This document shows positions 35,701 through 43,544 of a stretch of 64,000 bases of DNA, piece after piece (position 1 is the first letter of the stretch; each line of letters begins with the position of its first letter). The position numbers were made by a program, and so were the translations under genes. Source of the DNA: Ectocarpus siliculosus (taxonomy: Eukaryota > Sar > Phaeophyceae > Ectocarpales > Ectocarpaceae). Below the pieces are notes generated by a model, which was given only the letters and a program-made list of their open reading frames with translations, searched no databases and was not told where the DNA came from. The stretch is taken from contig FN648647.1 in the NCBI GenBank assembly GCA_000310025.1, positions 1 to 64,000 of the forward strand, written 5' to 3'.

Positions 35701-38700
35701 TAACGGACATCGTTAGCACACGGCTTCCGGCCGCTTTCGTGCGGTACAACGGGACCCCGCTCGTGAGAAACGAGGGCATCGCGTTTCTGGAGCGGGTGGT
35801 TGCGAGGCGCGCTGGTTGCCCCGCCGTCGCCCGCGAAACCGCGAGGCAGGCCGTGAGGCATGGCCTTCCACCCGCAGAGTGCACCCGTCTCAGAGGAAAT
35901 CGCCACCGGTCTGTACGAGCCGGGGTGAGTGCGTGTCTCAGGTGCCTGGCTCGGTTGGAGAGTCCTCCCGTCGACAGGGCGTTAAAGCTCGCAGGCGTCC
36001 CGCGGCGGGCTGTGCTTCGTGCCAGGAGAGACCATGGGGCTGCCGAGACCAGGCGGCAGTGGGCTCGTTGGGTTCGCCGTAAGGCTACCACCCTTGGCGA
36101 GGCTCCACCGACGCCGAGCACCCACGTGGCGCCCATCGAGGATAGGACCTTCGACAACGGAGAACCGCAAGCACTGGCACGGCACGATGTCCATAGCACG
36201 ACAGTTACGCCGCAACCGAACAACATACAGGCAGCGCTAGGCGTCGGGATCGATGCACCGCACCGCAGGGAGAACAGACCCCTTTCTTTCGTTGCAGAAG
36301 GGGCAGATGGTGCAGCCGGTAAATCACCAATACCGAACAACACATCAACCGCACCCGAGAAGGAAAAGAACGCCGTGCTGACAATAGAGGGGGAACTATC
36401 GACGTTGTCCGTCCCCGGTATGCGTGGGCTTCTCGCAGCGGAACTCGCCACCGCCGAAGAGAGCATTCGTGTCATCGAAGTCGGCGGTAGCAGCAACGGA
36501 AGTAGTACCGGTGGTGGCGATACCTCTCGCCAAGCTCCTACTGCTACCAGAACAGCTCCATCTTCGACCTCGGATGGTAGGTCGACCCTGAAACTCGCGC
36601 TACCAAGCGTGATCGCCGCCCAGTTGTACACACGCTGTCTCGCTGGAGTTCTCCGTGTCCCGGGGCTTCTGTTCGTGGAGGTGAGAAGTGGCCGTTGGCA
36701 TAGATTCTCTCTCGTGTGCTTGTCTGTCTTCTCTACTGGTATTGTCTTGTGGACCCTTCGGGTCCATTTTATTCGAGTATTCCTTTCTAGGGTAAGTCAG
36801 CCTGTGACCACGGGAATCGACCGCGTCATGTGTTAGATCGGTATGGACAGACGAAGAATTGTACTAGGTAGAGAGATCGGAAGGGTTTTATAGATGTGAA
36901 GACAATCACAACAACAACTACTGCAACTACCACAAGCTGGCACCGGAACCAGTTACAACAAGATGTCTCCGAAACAGTCACGCAGGAAACCAGCTCCAAA
37001 CGATCTTGTCCCTGTTCTCTACGGCCCAAATTCCATGTTTGTCTGTGATTTGAGTTAGTTCGTGACACCGGATTTCGCTCATAGCATGTGAGAACAAAGT
37101 AGGAAAGCGGAGGTACAAGCCAGAGGGTAGAACGACTTTCAATAGTCCAATACACCAACAGCGGTGGCAACAGCAGCAGCAATAACGCGTCTTGTTTTCG
37201 CGAACCAATCGCCTTAAGGTCGAAGGCAAAGGAAAACTCGCTTGGAATGGAGAAGAAATCGTCCCAGATGAAGTCGCTCCTCGCCGTCTCCAGTCAGCAC
37301 TGTCACCAGCGCCAGCCACGCCCCCGCTGTCGAGGCAGCCTCCACCACCTGCTTATGCGTCACCCCCGAAGGGAGATTCAAGAACCCCCTCCTCACGACG
37401 ACACCCGATCATCGTCGGGTCAGATCGACCGTCTTCTGTTGGCGAATCTCGAACCCCACCAGTGCCTGACGGTTTTAAGAAAGGGAAGCAAGGGGTGCAG
37501 AAGACTTCGCCAGTACAAGGTGGCGGCGGTGCGCAAGGCATTTCGAAATTCTCCTGGTTAGGCGGCCGGGCACCCGGCACCACCAAGAGAAACAGCGACG
37601 ATGAAGAAGACAACGACAACCGCGTGGCCCACCGTCTGGGTGCTAGGGTCAACCTGGACGCAGCTGGTGAGGACTCCGCTCCACCTCGAGGACCTGCAGC
37701 ACTAGCGTCACGATCAGCACCACTCCTATCCCCTCAGGAGCAGCGCGCGCGCGTGGCAGTCGCACTCGATCGCATGGGAGCATCCGTAGTGGAGGTGAGA
37801 GACGCGTTCCAACGGTGGGTCCCGCGCGGACGGGCGACCGCACGGCCGAGTGAGTCTCGTGCACAGCGGGCAAAGAGCAAGAAGACCGTTTCGTTCTCCG
37901 ACTCCGAAACTGCCGCAGAAGGCGGGCCCGACGATGATCACACGGCCGCTCTTTCTAAGGAGGGGATGGTGCACGCTATGGCAGAACTTCGGCTTCCTCT
38001 CGAAACGGCGGAACAAGCCTGCGACGGGGCGGGCGGGGACGGGGCGACTGCAGGAAGGGCTGCTTGTACTTTCTCTGATTTCGTCTGCCGTTACGCGGAT
38101 GCCTCTGGGCTCCTGAAGGAAACCACATCTTCCGGCAGGAAAAGTCAAGGAGAGATCTGGGCGGAAGGACGCGGTGGGATGTGGACCGCGATCCCACTGA
38201 ACGAGTGCAGGGGCGCCAGAATAATTTTCGATGAGCAAGCCGAGGAGCACAATCAAGAAGACAAGTCAGACGACGGAGGTAAGACCACCATCGGGCGTTG
38301 TGCTTGACGTCGATGCGGTTGATAGGGGAGGGCCTATTCCTCCAAACAAGCAGGCCGAACACCTCTTCATGTAGAGCAATACGTTTGAAGACGGCACAGC
38401 TTGCCGACAATCTTCGGAAACGACAACTTATCGTGCTAAACCCCCACGCCGACAGCTACCAAATCTATTGCGTCTCACTCGCGCTGTTGGCTGCTTTACA
38501 AAAGGCTTAAGCCTGGAACAAAGTCTCGACAAAGAGGGCGCCATCGCGACTCTGGAGCGTCTTCGGGTGGAAAATCCCGACGGGGTTGCGCTGAAGAGCT
38601 ACTTCGACGACCGCGGCGGTGTGATCGATGAGCTCTTCGGCGGTCGGGTTTCATTCCAGGTTCGGTGGGAAACCCGATGGGTCGAAGAGTTTTGACACTC

Positions 38701-40785
38701 AACAACCGCTGATTTCCGCGTTTCGCGTTAAAGTCGAGGTGGTTTCATCACGAGGGCAAATGCTGTCAAATATTGAGCAGAGAAGACATTCCCAACAAAA
38801 AGAAGAACAGAGGTTACTCCAAGCATGAGGAACCGTGGCACTTCGTGCACATGACACACAAAGATGGGATGGACCAAGGATACAAGCATCCCCAATACCC
38901 TTGAACGATGTGAGCTGGCCCTGAGTTTCCCGGACAAACCACCGGATACCCCCCGTTCCCCCTTCCCCCCCCGCTTGCGCCAACCCCAACCAGGAACTCG
39001 TGAGGGCCATTCTGATTCTCGACCCCAGAGCATTGACGCTCCACAGCCCTGGTCACACCTCCACACTCGATGATGCCAGCGGTGTCGGCATTCCATCGAA
39101 CGCCCGAACAAACGTATCTAGTCCGGGGGGGTACTTCGACGGCATGCCCGGGCGCGTGCTCGGCGATGGCGGTGGCGGCGACGCAAACGGGAACGACCAC
39201 CACCAGGGGCATCGTTCTCGATCCTCTTCAACGGAGGAGAAAGCGCGCTCGCCCCCCCCACCCTACCCGGGATCTCAAAGGGAGGATGGCACTAGGGTCA
39301 AGGCCGCCGCTGCGGTCAACGATCGGGACGAAGAAAGGTCGACGGCGGTAGGGGTCGCGGCGGCGGCCGCACGCCTGCGCTTGGAGCGCGACGAAATGGA
39401 AGAGCGTCGTGCGTGGGCGCAGAGGACGGTTGTTGGACGGACGTTCAGATCGAGCCGTCCGGCGGCACCGCCGAGTTCTTTGGGTGCTGCTCGTCCACAA
39501 CACGCGGGGCGGGAAACAAACCGTGTGTCTTCCAGCAACAAGGGCACAGGGGACGGCCTACTAGGTCAGGGGAGACCTACACGCCGAAGGCGTAGACACG
39601 CACAAACTACGAAGGATACGGCCCCTGCTGACGTCACGGCTGCCAGCGAGACAGACGAAACCGCTGGTGACGTCGTATCTCGAGCCTTTGAGCGGTACGC
39701 AAGCGACCGAGACAGGGACCGAGAGCGAGGCTTTGGTGGCGGGAGGGTAGGACAGCGGCCTTGGCTACACCCCGCGTCGTCCACCTCTTTTGCCCTGCCT
39801 GGTGATAGTGAGCGACAGCAGCGTTCGCCGTGGACGTTGCGAATTGATGGCGAGTCCGGTGCAGAGTCAGACGGAAGCTCCGCGGAGAACGACGACTACG
39901 CAAACGCTTCCACTCTCGGCTACAAGCGACGACAATCTCGAACGGACCGAGAGGCGCAGCAAACAGGGGTACCGCCATCGGACATATATCGCGGCGCCCC
40001 CTTGGGGAATGGGACAGGACAGCAGGTGATGGGGGTGAACAGCGGCGACGAGGGCGGGGGGCGCAGCCGGCGGAGTTCGTTTGTATGGAGGCGATCGATG
40101 GAAAGAGAGGGTGCGGGAGAACACGGGGAGGGGCTGGGTGGCGGCGACGGTGCCGAGAGGTACGGCAGTGGCAGCGGCGACGAACGGGGATACGGGGACG
40201 GCGATGCTGCTGTCGGCAGTCCAGAGAGAGAAAGAGCTCTTCGGGGGGCTTTCGACATGTACGATCTCAACGGCGACGGCTTCATCACGTATCTGGAGGT
40301 CTGTGACGGTACACGAACATGAGTGGCATGCACCATGCACACAGGCCTTGGTCCGCTGATGTCACGAAAGCAAACGATTGCCGCAGTCGAGCAGAGAGGT
40401 GCTACAGTTGCTCGTCACGCAACCGTATTGGCGCAGCTCACCTCTGGGAGAAATGGCGGCTGTACAGTGCTCCCACCGGCTGACAGAAGATCTTTCCTCC
40501 GAATGACCTCCAATGTGTATCGTCACAATAAGTGTCGTTGGCCATTCAAGAAAGTGTGACCCCTCGCAATTCCCAACTTATACCCCAACACTCAATTCTT
40601 CGTAAAACGTCGTTCCGGATGTGTTTCTCCGTTTGCCCGCATCGCAGCTGAAAGCCGCGTTCCAGCAGCGAGGAGTGACAGCATCGGACGAAGACCTACG
40701 CGAGTGGATCAAACAACGGGACACCTCGGGAACCGGCGCCGTCGATTTCGCGGACTTTTCAAAGGCCTTCGTGTTTTCGTCGTAG
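1..40785 (+). CDS. Giant multidomain protein (Tudor, EF-hand, PUB, WD40, pseudokinase, ARM-like), 5' partial
   Basis: About 46 exons on the plus strand join into one frame from the left edge to a TAG at 40783-40785, giving more than 7,500 residues. The joining rule was GT-AG borders, an open frame and matching phase. It holds at nearly every junction, for example 4288 to 4619, 6224 to 6780, 10133 to 10640, 11345 to 11666, 38278 to 38505 and 40298 to 40648. Weak links are the frame change near 1410-1460, the junction 16828 to about 16979, and 24713 to 24927. Known family roles suggest histone or methyl-ligand binding (Tudor), p97/CDC48 binding (PUB), calcium sensing (EF-hand) and scaffolding (WD40, ARM). 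No transmembrane segment or signal peptide was noticed. Two or more adjacent genes remain possible. The domain order is much better supported than the single-gene reading. Confidence 0.55.
3211..6224 (+). CDS. EF-hand-rich block (exons of the giant gene)
   Basis: Exons 3211-3363, 3637-4288, 4619-4699, 5366-5464 and 5702-6224 join phase to phase (0, 0, 1, 1, 1). They hold helix-loop-helix units resembling EF-hands: ADFSRDGELTTAD in the first exon, a paired unit ending LDFPAFVQAYAWVF in the second, a second pair ending LSLADFAYAYHSMF before 4288, and LDEDRDGEIPRKV at the start of the 5702 exon. Most loops lack one or more of the six calcium ligands, so several are probably structural. An acidic, Ser/Arg-rich linker lies at about 3760-4010. 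The 5702 exon continues through a charged linker into the first helices of a PUB domain. This block is probably the calcium-sensing part between the Tudor array and the PUB domains. Confidence 0.75.
6115..7754 (+). CDS. PUB domain 1 of the giant gene, three exons
   Basis: The domain starts at the end of the 5702-6224 exon (VAEAFAKLRLH...AAK). It continues in 6780-6873 (YVENVISAPGDARFWRIN, then NDAFFAKVQKM) and finishes in 7641-7754 (GGNELLAAVGFCDELRV). The order of a YxxNxxxxPxxxxxRxIxxxNxAF segment and then GGxELLxAxGF is the PUB/PUG signature seen in PNGase and UBX proteins, where it binds the C-terminal tail of p97/CDC48. Phase is 2 at 6224 to 6780 and 0 at 6873 to 7641. The donor at 6874 (GTTCTG) is weak. 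GTGCAG at 6862 is an alternative that keeps the phase but shortens the domain. Confidence 0.7.
8174..9091 (+). CDS. PUB domain 2 of the giant gene, with upstream linker exon
   Basis: Exon 8174-8323 encodes 50 residues of unrecognised sequence (Ala/Gly-rich, then KQWLVLEGTVGANGKPIKAV). Exon 8750-9091 encodes a complete PUB domain: the helix AAAVRAAAELLLAYVTNAL, the central DPRNPRVHRVRSGNPAFQRAL, then GGCEGAMTAIGF and the strand GTVFVLREV. It fits the family pattern better than the other copies. Both exons are phase 0 at both ends, with GTGAGT donors. The function expected from the family is docking of the p97/CDC48 C-terminal peptide. Which peptide-binding residues are kept was not checked against a structure. 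Confidence 0.8.
9511..10811 (+). CDS. EF-hand pair between PUB domains (giant gene)
   Basis: Exon 9511-10133 begins with a helical stretch (LDPATEAFLWRRKADLEAAI) that may finish the preceding PUB fold. It continues through a long Ala/Gly/Ser/Arg linker into an EF-hand, FSRLDMDGDGYITPADLGL. That loop has Asp at positions 1, 3 and 5, Gly at 6, Ile at 8 and Asp at 12, so it should bind calcium or magnesium. The partner EF-hand is on exon 10640-10811 (RDIYQDGRVSLDEFVASF), with Glu at position 12 but a poor position 3. The phase 2 junction 10133|10640 falls between the two hands. Confidence 0.85.
11101..11828 (+). CDS. PUB domain 3 of the giant gene, two exons
   Basis: Exon 11101-11345 encodes a helix matching the start of PUB domain 1 (VAAAFGRIRLSGSPAE, then AAAEFALDYCRRV) and the segment LHWRIPLNSKRFSSTV. 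Exon 11666-11828 completes the domain with LLGGVELMQAIGLRLEEN and a strand TVLALRNE. The phase 2 junction gives Arg at the border. The intron splits the domain just before the GG-x-E-L motif, the same place as in PUB domain 1, which points to duplication of an exon pair. The C-terminal helix ends SLLQRLDASAK before a GTAAAA donor. Confidence 0.8.
12508..13538 (+). CDS. PUB domain 4 of the giant gene, two exons
   Basis: Exon 12508-12684 encodes helices (DLAAVSAAVARLRDS, then CVETAAKYLGNALEHP). Exon 13279-13538 encodes YRVVNTSNAVFLRDVV, GGVELMVALGFREDADG and the strand HLVLSMVR. This is the PUB pattern, with the conserved Asn and Phe in the NxxF position. The 12684|13279 junction is phase 0. 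The end was placed at 13538 (donor GTGATG) because it links in phase 2 to the exon at 13986. An earlier donor at 13495 (GTAAAT) breaks the phase. The alternative is that a gene ends at the TGA at 13540-13542. Confidence 0.75.
13986..16166 (+). CDS. Coiled-coil region of the giant gene
   Basis: Exons 13986-14406, 14947-15066, 15379-15504 and 15951-16166 are linked by phase 0 introns. The first is a low-complexity Ser/Thr/Ala/Pro segment. The next two form an amphipathic, charge-rich helix (RSRRAAQLALEKRDRDVERL, then MEERDRAVVSHLTSKLGL) that looks like a coiled coil. It continues into ALAWAEDINKRLTLASD and an Arg/Gly-rich tail in the fourth exon. No enzyme or ligand-binding motif is visible. 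A separating or dimerising role is inferred from composition only. An in-frame ATG at 14008 could be the start of a separate gene if the chain breaks at 13542. Confidence 0.6.
16560..17291 (+). CDS. Unrecognised globular segment of the giant gene, two exons
   Basis: Exon 16560-16828 (IFRAGCKLVLGSGASAGQEG, then GGYVVLETPVKLDHP) has alternating hydrophobic residues, suggesting beta strands, and ends in a basic Lys/Arg-rich stretch. Exon 16979-17291 (a start at 16956 is possible) gives VLRPIIDDAARLGEDVL and FERRSVHKYVFAVVPL, and ends before GTGCGT. The donor GTAAGA at 16829 has phase 2. Only an acceptor at 16978 keeps the frame, so this junction is one of the weaker links. Without splicing, the frame stops at the TAA at 16830-16832. 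I do not recognise the family. Confidence 0.5.
17653..19918 (+). CDS. Degenerate EF-hand region of the giant gene
   Basis: Exons 17653-18384, 18708-18898, 18971-19160 and 19370-19918 join in phases 0, 2 and 0. Helix-loop-helix fragments resemble the second half of EF-hands: GGETAITWPEFVGAFIPLG at about 18000, a pair around EMQLLRVAFAS and VSLAELRAASSAL, RYSIRDFVLLRAVMARQ in the second exon, and LTLREALRELVV in the fourth. None has a full set of calcium ligands. The Arg/His-rich linker at about 17780-17900 and the acidic Gln/Glu run at about 18070-18110 are low-complexity. The short intron at 18899-18970 (72 bases) is the smallest in the gene. This is probably a structural, non-calcium-binding continuation of the EF-hand family. 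Confidence 0.55.
20220..24025 (+). CDS. WD40 repeats, first group (giant gene)
   Basis: Exons 20220-20297, 20559-20811, 21147-21586, 22182-22274 and 23510-24025 join in phases 0, 1, 0 and 0. WD40-type strands are visible. One is GLMVLPSPRM joined to VYELAADTEAGIIYALMTDG and EVKVYDA. Another is CSLVDLVFLPEVSVLLGLVG. The clearest repeat spans two exons: CGHALPVSCMLWIPSQ (to 22274), then LMLATGSADTTVRVWDI (from 23510), with the GH and WD landmarks. A Gly-rich loop from about 21418 to 21490 interrupts one blade. WD40 propellers are protein-interaction platforms. The block ends in an acidic, Asn/Ser-rich linker and the start of a Tudor-like segment. Confidence 0.75.
22698..22889. repeat. Three-copy 67-bp intron minisatellite
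   Basis: Copies start at 22698, 22765 and 22832 with GGTGTTTGCCATCGGGGTT and end in a shared TTGGCAACGACGTTGTAAAA-CAAGCC. They differ at only a few bases and are separated by short C runs. They lie in the intron between 22274 and 23510, one of the longest of the giant gene (1,235 bases). Confidence 0.95.
23281..23362 (+). repeat. Dispersed intron element copy ending in a poly-C tract
   Basis: A segment containing GGTCAATGGTCAAACGACTA, then CGGCATGCACGACTATGAGT, is followed by a run of C. Essentially the same stretch, with the same C run, occurs at 61197-61250. Related inverted copies are seen at 46960-47030 and 47103-47172. The rest of the 22890-23509 intron shows only a poly-T stretch and no open frame. 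Confidence 0.85.
23860..24713 (+). other. Tudor-like segment split by an intron, inside the WD40 block
   Basis: The end of exon 23510-24025 (VWRTGWVTAVLDHHAGR, later DPLIE) runs in phase 0 into exon 24450 (VTYDDGTIELGVDSRRLRR). GW-x-x-AV followed by YDDG-x-x-E-x-V-x-x-x-x-LR is the same pattern as the N-terminal Tudor repeats, though strongly diverged. A second partial start (VDARVAVYGFCKA) follows at about 24620. The 3' end of the exon is uncertain: GTGTGT at 24714 keeps phase 0, but the next exon at 24927 needs phase 1. Confidence 0.55.
24927..27555 (+). CDS. WD40 repeats, second group, and following unrecognised domain (giant gene)
   Basis: Exon 24927-26030 starts with helical sequence and an Asp/His-rich linker. 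Its C-terminal half carries a clear WD40 repeat, SPVTCLTYLPLSMLLVSG followed by HSDGRVRVWDP, and the strand FSCVATFGAVPA. Exon 26525-26799 (phase 1 link) contains GGGFFYFTSSGDMLSV and ends MARQ before GTGAGC. Exon 27145-27555 (LFPGQRLAVFYREGDGP, later ASVVSLWAIGRVSLRVEA) looks like beta strands of unknown family. All three have good donors (GTGAGC, GTGAGC, GTGAGG). Together with the earlier blades they may complete one or two propellers. Blade counting by eye is not reliable here. Confidence 0.65.
26368..26517. repeat. Two-copy tandem repeat of about 75 bp in an intron
   Basis: The stretch with GTGACGTGTGGTCAAATATC, CGTACCTACGATAGCACGAC and ACAAACGCG is followed directly by a diverged copy with GTGATGTGTGGTCAGTTGTC and CGTACTTACGAGAGCAAGAC. 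The repeat abuts the acceptor of the exon at 26525. Confidence 0.8.
28158..28818 (+). CDS. Helical linker exons before the pseudokinase (giant gene)
   Basis: Exons 28158-28421 and 28645-28818 are phase 0 at both ends and lead in phase 0 into the exon at 29044. The first is Ala/Arg/Leu-rich and helical (ARSRANAEARLIARVSCGLR). The second gives VLRYLMITGAQENARG and LGVTLLLQSLKQAAFHP. No catalytic or binding motif is visible. Their value is that they tie the WD40 block to the kinase-like exon without a break in frame. Confidence 0.55.
28568..28606. repeat. Four-copy 9-bp repeat (GGTTCTACA) in an intron
   Basis: CAGGTTCTACAGGTTCTACA continues for four units. Each contains TACAG, a plausible 3' splice site, but no open frame of the gene follows directly. 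The used acceptor is probably CAG at 28644. Confidence 0.9.
29044..32451 (+). CDS. Pseudokinase exon with EF-hand-like insert (giant gene)
   Basis: A single 1,136-codon exon. Kinase-fold landmarks appear in order. GEPVVVLEV (about 30090) stands where the VAVK strand should be, but has no Lys. LRQKPGLIGVHPGVVVVE resembles helix C to strand 4. CERLEGWRSLRDVVLEHGPL resembles the hinge and helix D. LLLRDLRMSTVFVSPDG (about 30550) replaces HRDLKPEN. VKIVDFSSLANF (about 30605) has DFS for DFG. WDVWTLGILLFELAFGHPP (about 30870) is subdomain IX. CLEPNPNRRPSSASLLGFPF (about 31930) is subdomain XI. The catalytic Asp is kept, but the ATP-binding Lys, the loop Asn and the DFG Gly are lost, so catalysis is doubtful. 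A roughly 290-residue insert with EF-hand-like helices lies before subdomain XI. ULK4 and STK36 are other kinase-plus-ARM proteins, but orthology is not claimed. Confidence 0.75.
31549..31830 (+). other. EF-hand-like module nested in the kinase C-lobe
   Basis: The segment TAAQLVGADPRGTGRLPFSV and then SEADLVAFCLRDAGG, followed after a linker by NVLYIPLVHVLRAA, has the helix-loop-helix spacing of an EF-hand pair. The first loop (DPRGTGRLPFSV) keeps Asp at 1 and Gly at 6 but lacks the acidic residue at 12. The second loop carries a long Gly/Ala insertion. Calcium binding is therefore unlikely or weak. It sits between kinase subdomains IX and XI. Confidence 0.55.
32915..36680 (+). CDS. ARM/HEAT-like helical repeat region (giant gene)
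   Basis: Exon 32915-33133 (ARVLLALARVLEGLLSDL, then YADIVLRCLVTLFLGEEG) joins in phase 0 to a 1,074-codon exon, 33459-36680. The acceptor at 33458 was chosen because it alone keeps phase and gives a continuous protein (YGNISNTTVGK onward). Repeated helices with buried Leu/Ala and solvent-exposed polar faces suggest armadillo or HEAT repeats: YFAELLALGRVLYALHRG, ARLGEKLAPCLHDPDPDVRRD, ENLRRMALQCLGYMAEGG and TELLKGAGTQNEILALVHRV. An acidic Asp/Ser run lies at about 33755-33810. The last part (about 36080-36560) is low-complexity, before a closing helix SVIAAQLYTRCLAGVLRV. A protein-binding solenoid following the pseudokinase is the likely role. Confidence 0.65.
37219..40785 (+). CDS. C-terminal disordered region and EF-hands (end of giant gene)
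   Basis: Exons 37219-38278, 38505-38659, 38994-40298 and 40648-40785 join in phases 1, 0 and 0. Pro/Ser-rich and Arg/Gly-rich disorder alternates with EF-hand-like helices (VEVRDAFQRWVPRG with CTFSDFVCRYADAS; VALKSYFDDRGGVIDELFGG). The C-terminal pair is the best in the protein. FDMYDLNGDGFITYLEV has Asp, Asn, Asp, Gly, Ile and Glu in the canonical loop places. WIKQRDTSGTGAVDFADFSK is its partner. The frame ends FVFSS and a TAG at 40783-40785. If the giant chain is really several genes, this would be the last one. The donor at 38660 (GTTCGG) is weak. Confidence 0.75.
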
Positions 40786-43544
40786 CATGATGTGACTTCA
40801 TCGACCGATTGGTGTCGCCAAACGTTCAGCACTGAAAACGCCTTCGTTGAACGTCGTCGATCTTGTGCATGGATGATGGGTGCATGTGGGTACATAGCCT
40901 GTACAGTGGAAACCATACGTGTAAGTACTGACCAAAGGCGATTCAACACGAAAATTAGAGAGAGAGGGTGGGGCGTGGAAGCCATGTTTCGATGGCGGGA
41001 ACTACAACATTATAACGTGTTGGTGACGAGCTTTTCACGAAGGACATGCAGCGTAGGTCGAGGTGGGAATGTCCGCTCCTGATCGCCGCCGTGTATTTCG
41101 TGTCGTATTTGGTGCGGTCTGTTGGTCTCAACGTTCGTTGTGTTTTCCATTCCAAACCTCTGTAGGTTTAGCCCCAGAGTATCATGTTCCCCAGAGCGCG
41201 AAAATTCATTGCTCCACATGGTTGGTGGGAGCGTAGCCTTCACCACCGAGTTACAATTAATCTGTAAAGGATGTTGGCAGGCAGGCCACAAAAAATCTTT
41301 TCACGGCGGTGTGAGTAGATGGGTGTAGAAGGGGGATAACCACAACAAGGACTGAAACACGGTTGTTGGAGCAGTGACGACAGCTTTCGGGAAAATATCA
41401 TCCGGCGATGGTTGTGGGTCTACAGTACTTTGATACCTCCCGCGGTCGAAGCGAGTTGGGGTCCATGTAAGTGGTGGCGGTATGCTGTGAGTGGTGAGGT
41501 CATGAATGGGACGTGAATCCGAAACCCTGAACAAATCATCCAAATATCAGTCTGCCGGCGATCGATATGGTCGCCTGAGGCGCCACTCACGCGAACGCGT
41601 GTTTCGTGAGAGTTTTTGATGTCGCCGCCTTTGATACTTTGCTCGCTCCCAAGATTAACGTTTTATGACCATCGGGCGCATTCCCTACCGTTTTATGCCT
41701 GCGGTTCTTTACCACAGCCAGACTTCGGGCGCTCAACCCTAAGGCGAGTGAATGTGCAGACTCATGCAACAGCATATCCGCGTGACCTCAATCGACCGTG
41801 CGGAAGTGTATCACTTCAGGTAGCGCAAACCAGGGTCAGCTATATAACAACTGGCCGTGCGCATGGCGCTTGACCTTCGTCATGATCGTCGAAAGCCCCC
41901 ACCCACCCTTAATACACACAGTGCTACATGGAGACGTGTTTTTGTGAGGGAGCTCATACCCCCTGCGCCATGCAGCTTGCCGTGACACCTCACCTCAGCG
42001 CACAGGGCATTCTGCAGCCAAGACAACGCCTCCACCTCCAAGCATGCCCTCCTCACGCGCTTGACAACGTCTCCTCGTGAGGAGGGGCAAGCGGAGGCAA
42101 CCTCCACAAATGAAGCAGATCAAATATTTTTCGTCTCGCATTCACCCCAGTCTCTCTTCTCAAACAAATCGATGGATACTGCTGAAGTAGGCATTTACCG
42201 AACCACAAACGACAATCTCGTACTCAGGCATAGACTAGATCGCCAATGCAGGTCCTATAGATTTTATCTGGGCAGAGAAAAGCATACCCTAAAAAGGACG
42301 GTTCAAGAGGAAAAGCCCCAACACCTTGAGATACCCTGGCACAACCCAATCATTTATTAGAAGAGAGAGTGCCCGGTACGACCTGTCATCAGCAACAGCA
42401 GGCGAGGAGGTTCTACAACCTGTACGCTCAGTCGGGGAAGCAACTGTAACACATTTCTGGCTCAAGACGAGAACCGACGGCAGCAACATGTCCTATCCTT
42501 CGCCGCACGGCATTGTCGGGCCGGCAAAGGGCGCGCCAACCCTTTTCTATGCAAGTGTTTCGCATTGCAAGGAAGGGTTGCCGCTCACTGCAACTCCACT
42601 ACTCTCAGTTCCTACCGACAACGTAAGCCACGAAAGTTCCTACGGAAAACGCATTAGCCACAACCCCGAAAACAGGGGCCATCCAGGGGCAAGAAACCAA
42701 TTTGCAATATTGAACACATGTTGTCGCGTGTTGCGTCGGAACGTCATGGTATGCCTCTAGCAGAACTCGAGGTTCTCATGGTGGCCGGTGGCGGTGTTTG
42801 CAGCGGTTGAAACACTGAATCGAGTTGATGGGCACGTGATCTTCCTTTGCGGTGGGTGCGTCTGTAACGTCCGGGAATTTACAGTCAACACAACGAACCG
42901 TTGTATTTCCAAGTCCAAGAAAGCTTGGCGGTCTCTGACAAAACGAAAACAAGCGAGATACGCGACGGCCCAAGTGCGATTCTGGTCCGTACCGCAGTAA
43001 AACCGGAGTGACCCTCGCCTTCGTTGACTTGCTGCCTAAGCTGCACAAGCTGCGCTTGGCCCTTCCACATAACCAGCGGCATATCATGACGCACGTGCTT
43101 GTCAAAGCTGACAACAGAAGAAAAACTATAAATACGAGAGCGAAAGCATCCTTACCGCCCGTTGAACACAACTTGCTACGATAGGCAAGATACGTCGACG
43201 ACACAAGAAAAAAATCAACTGCTGAACACACGAGAAGAAGCGTTCAAAACACAAAAACATGATCATCGCAACACGAGCGGCAGGTCGTGTGGAAGCAAAG
43301 GTCAGGCAGGCAGGCAAACAAGCCTGCCCTTAATACAGCTGCCTGGCTCTTCGTCCCACACACGTACTTGTACACTCTACGGACCCGCGGCATATAATTA
43401 CATCTACGAATCAAAGGAGAGGGGAGACAAAATTGGGGGTACGGCCGCGGCGGGGAAATGCGCCAAGGCCAATCAACGCGTGAAATATCCCCGACCTAAA
43501 AGCCTCCAAAACCAAAGAGGGAAACGTGCTAGTCTTCGCGTCCG
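40786..43544. other. Intergenic region between convergent genes
   Basis: No exon chain could be built on either strand. Base composition is lower in GC than the exons and open frames are short. A minus-strand stretch at 41993-42108 ends in a good donor (see rejected items) but stands alone. The 3' UTRs of the giant gene (+) and the TLDc gene (-) should both lie here. No clear polyadenylation signal was assigned. Confidence 0.6.

Noticed and set aside
41993-42108. Minus-strand frame (DVVKRVRRACLEVEALSWLQ) ending in a good donor GTGAGG
   Set aside because: No clear acceptor before it, no partner exon on either side and no recognised domain.
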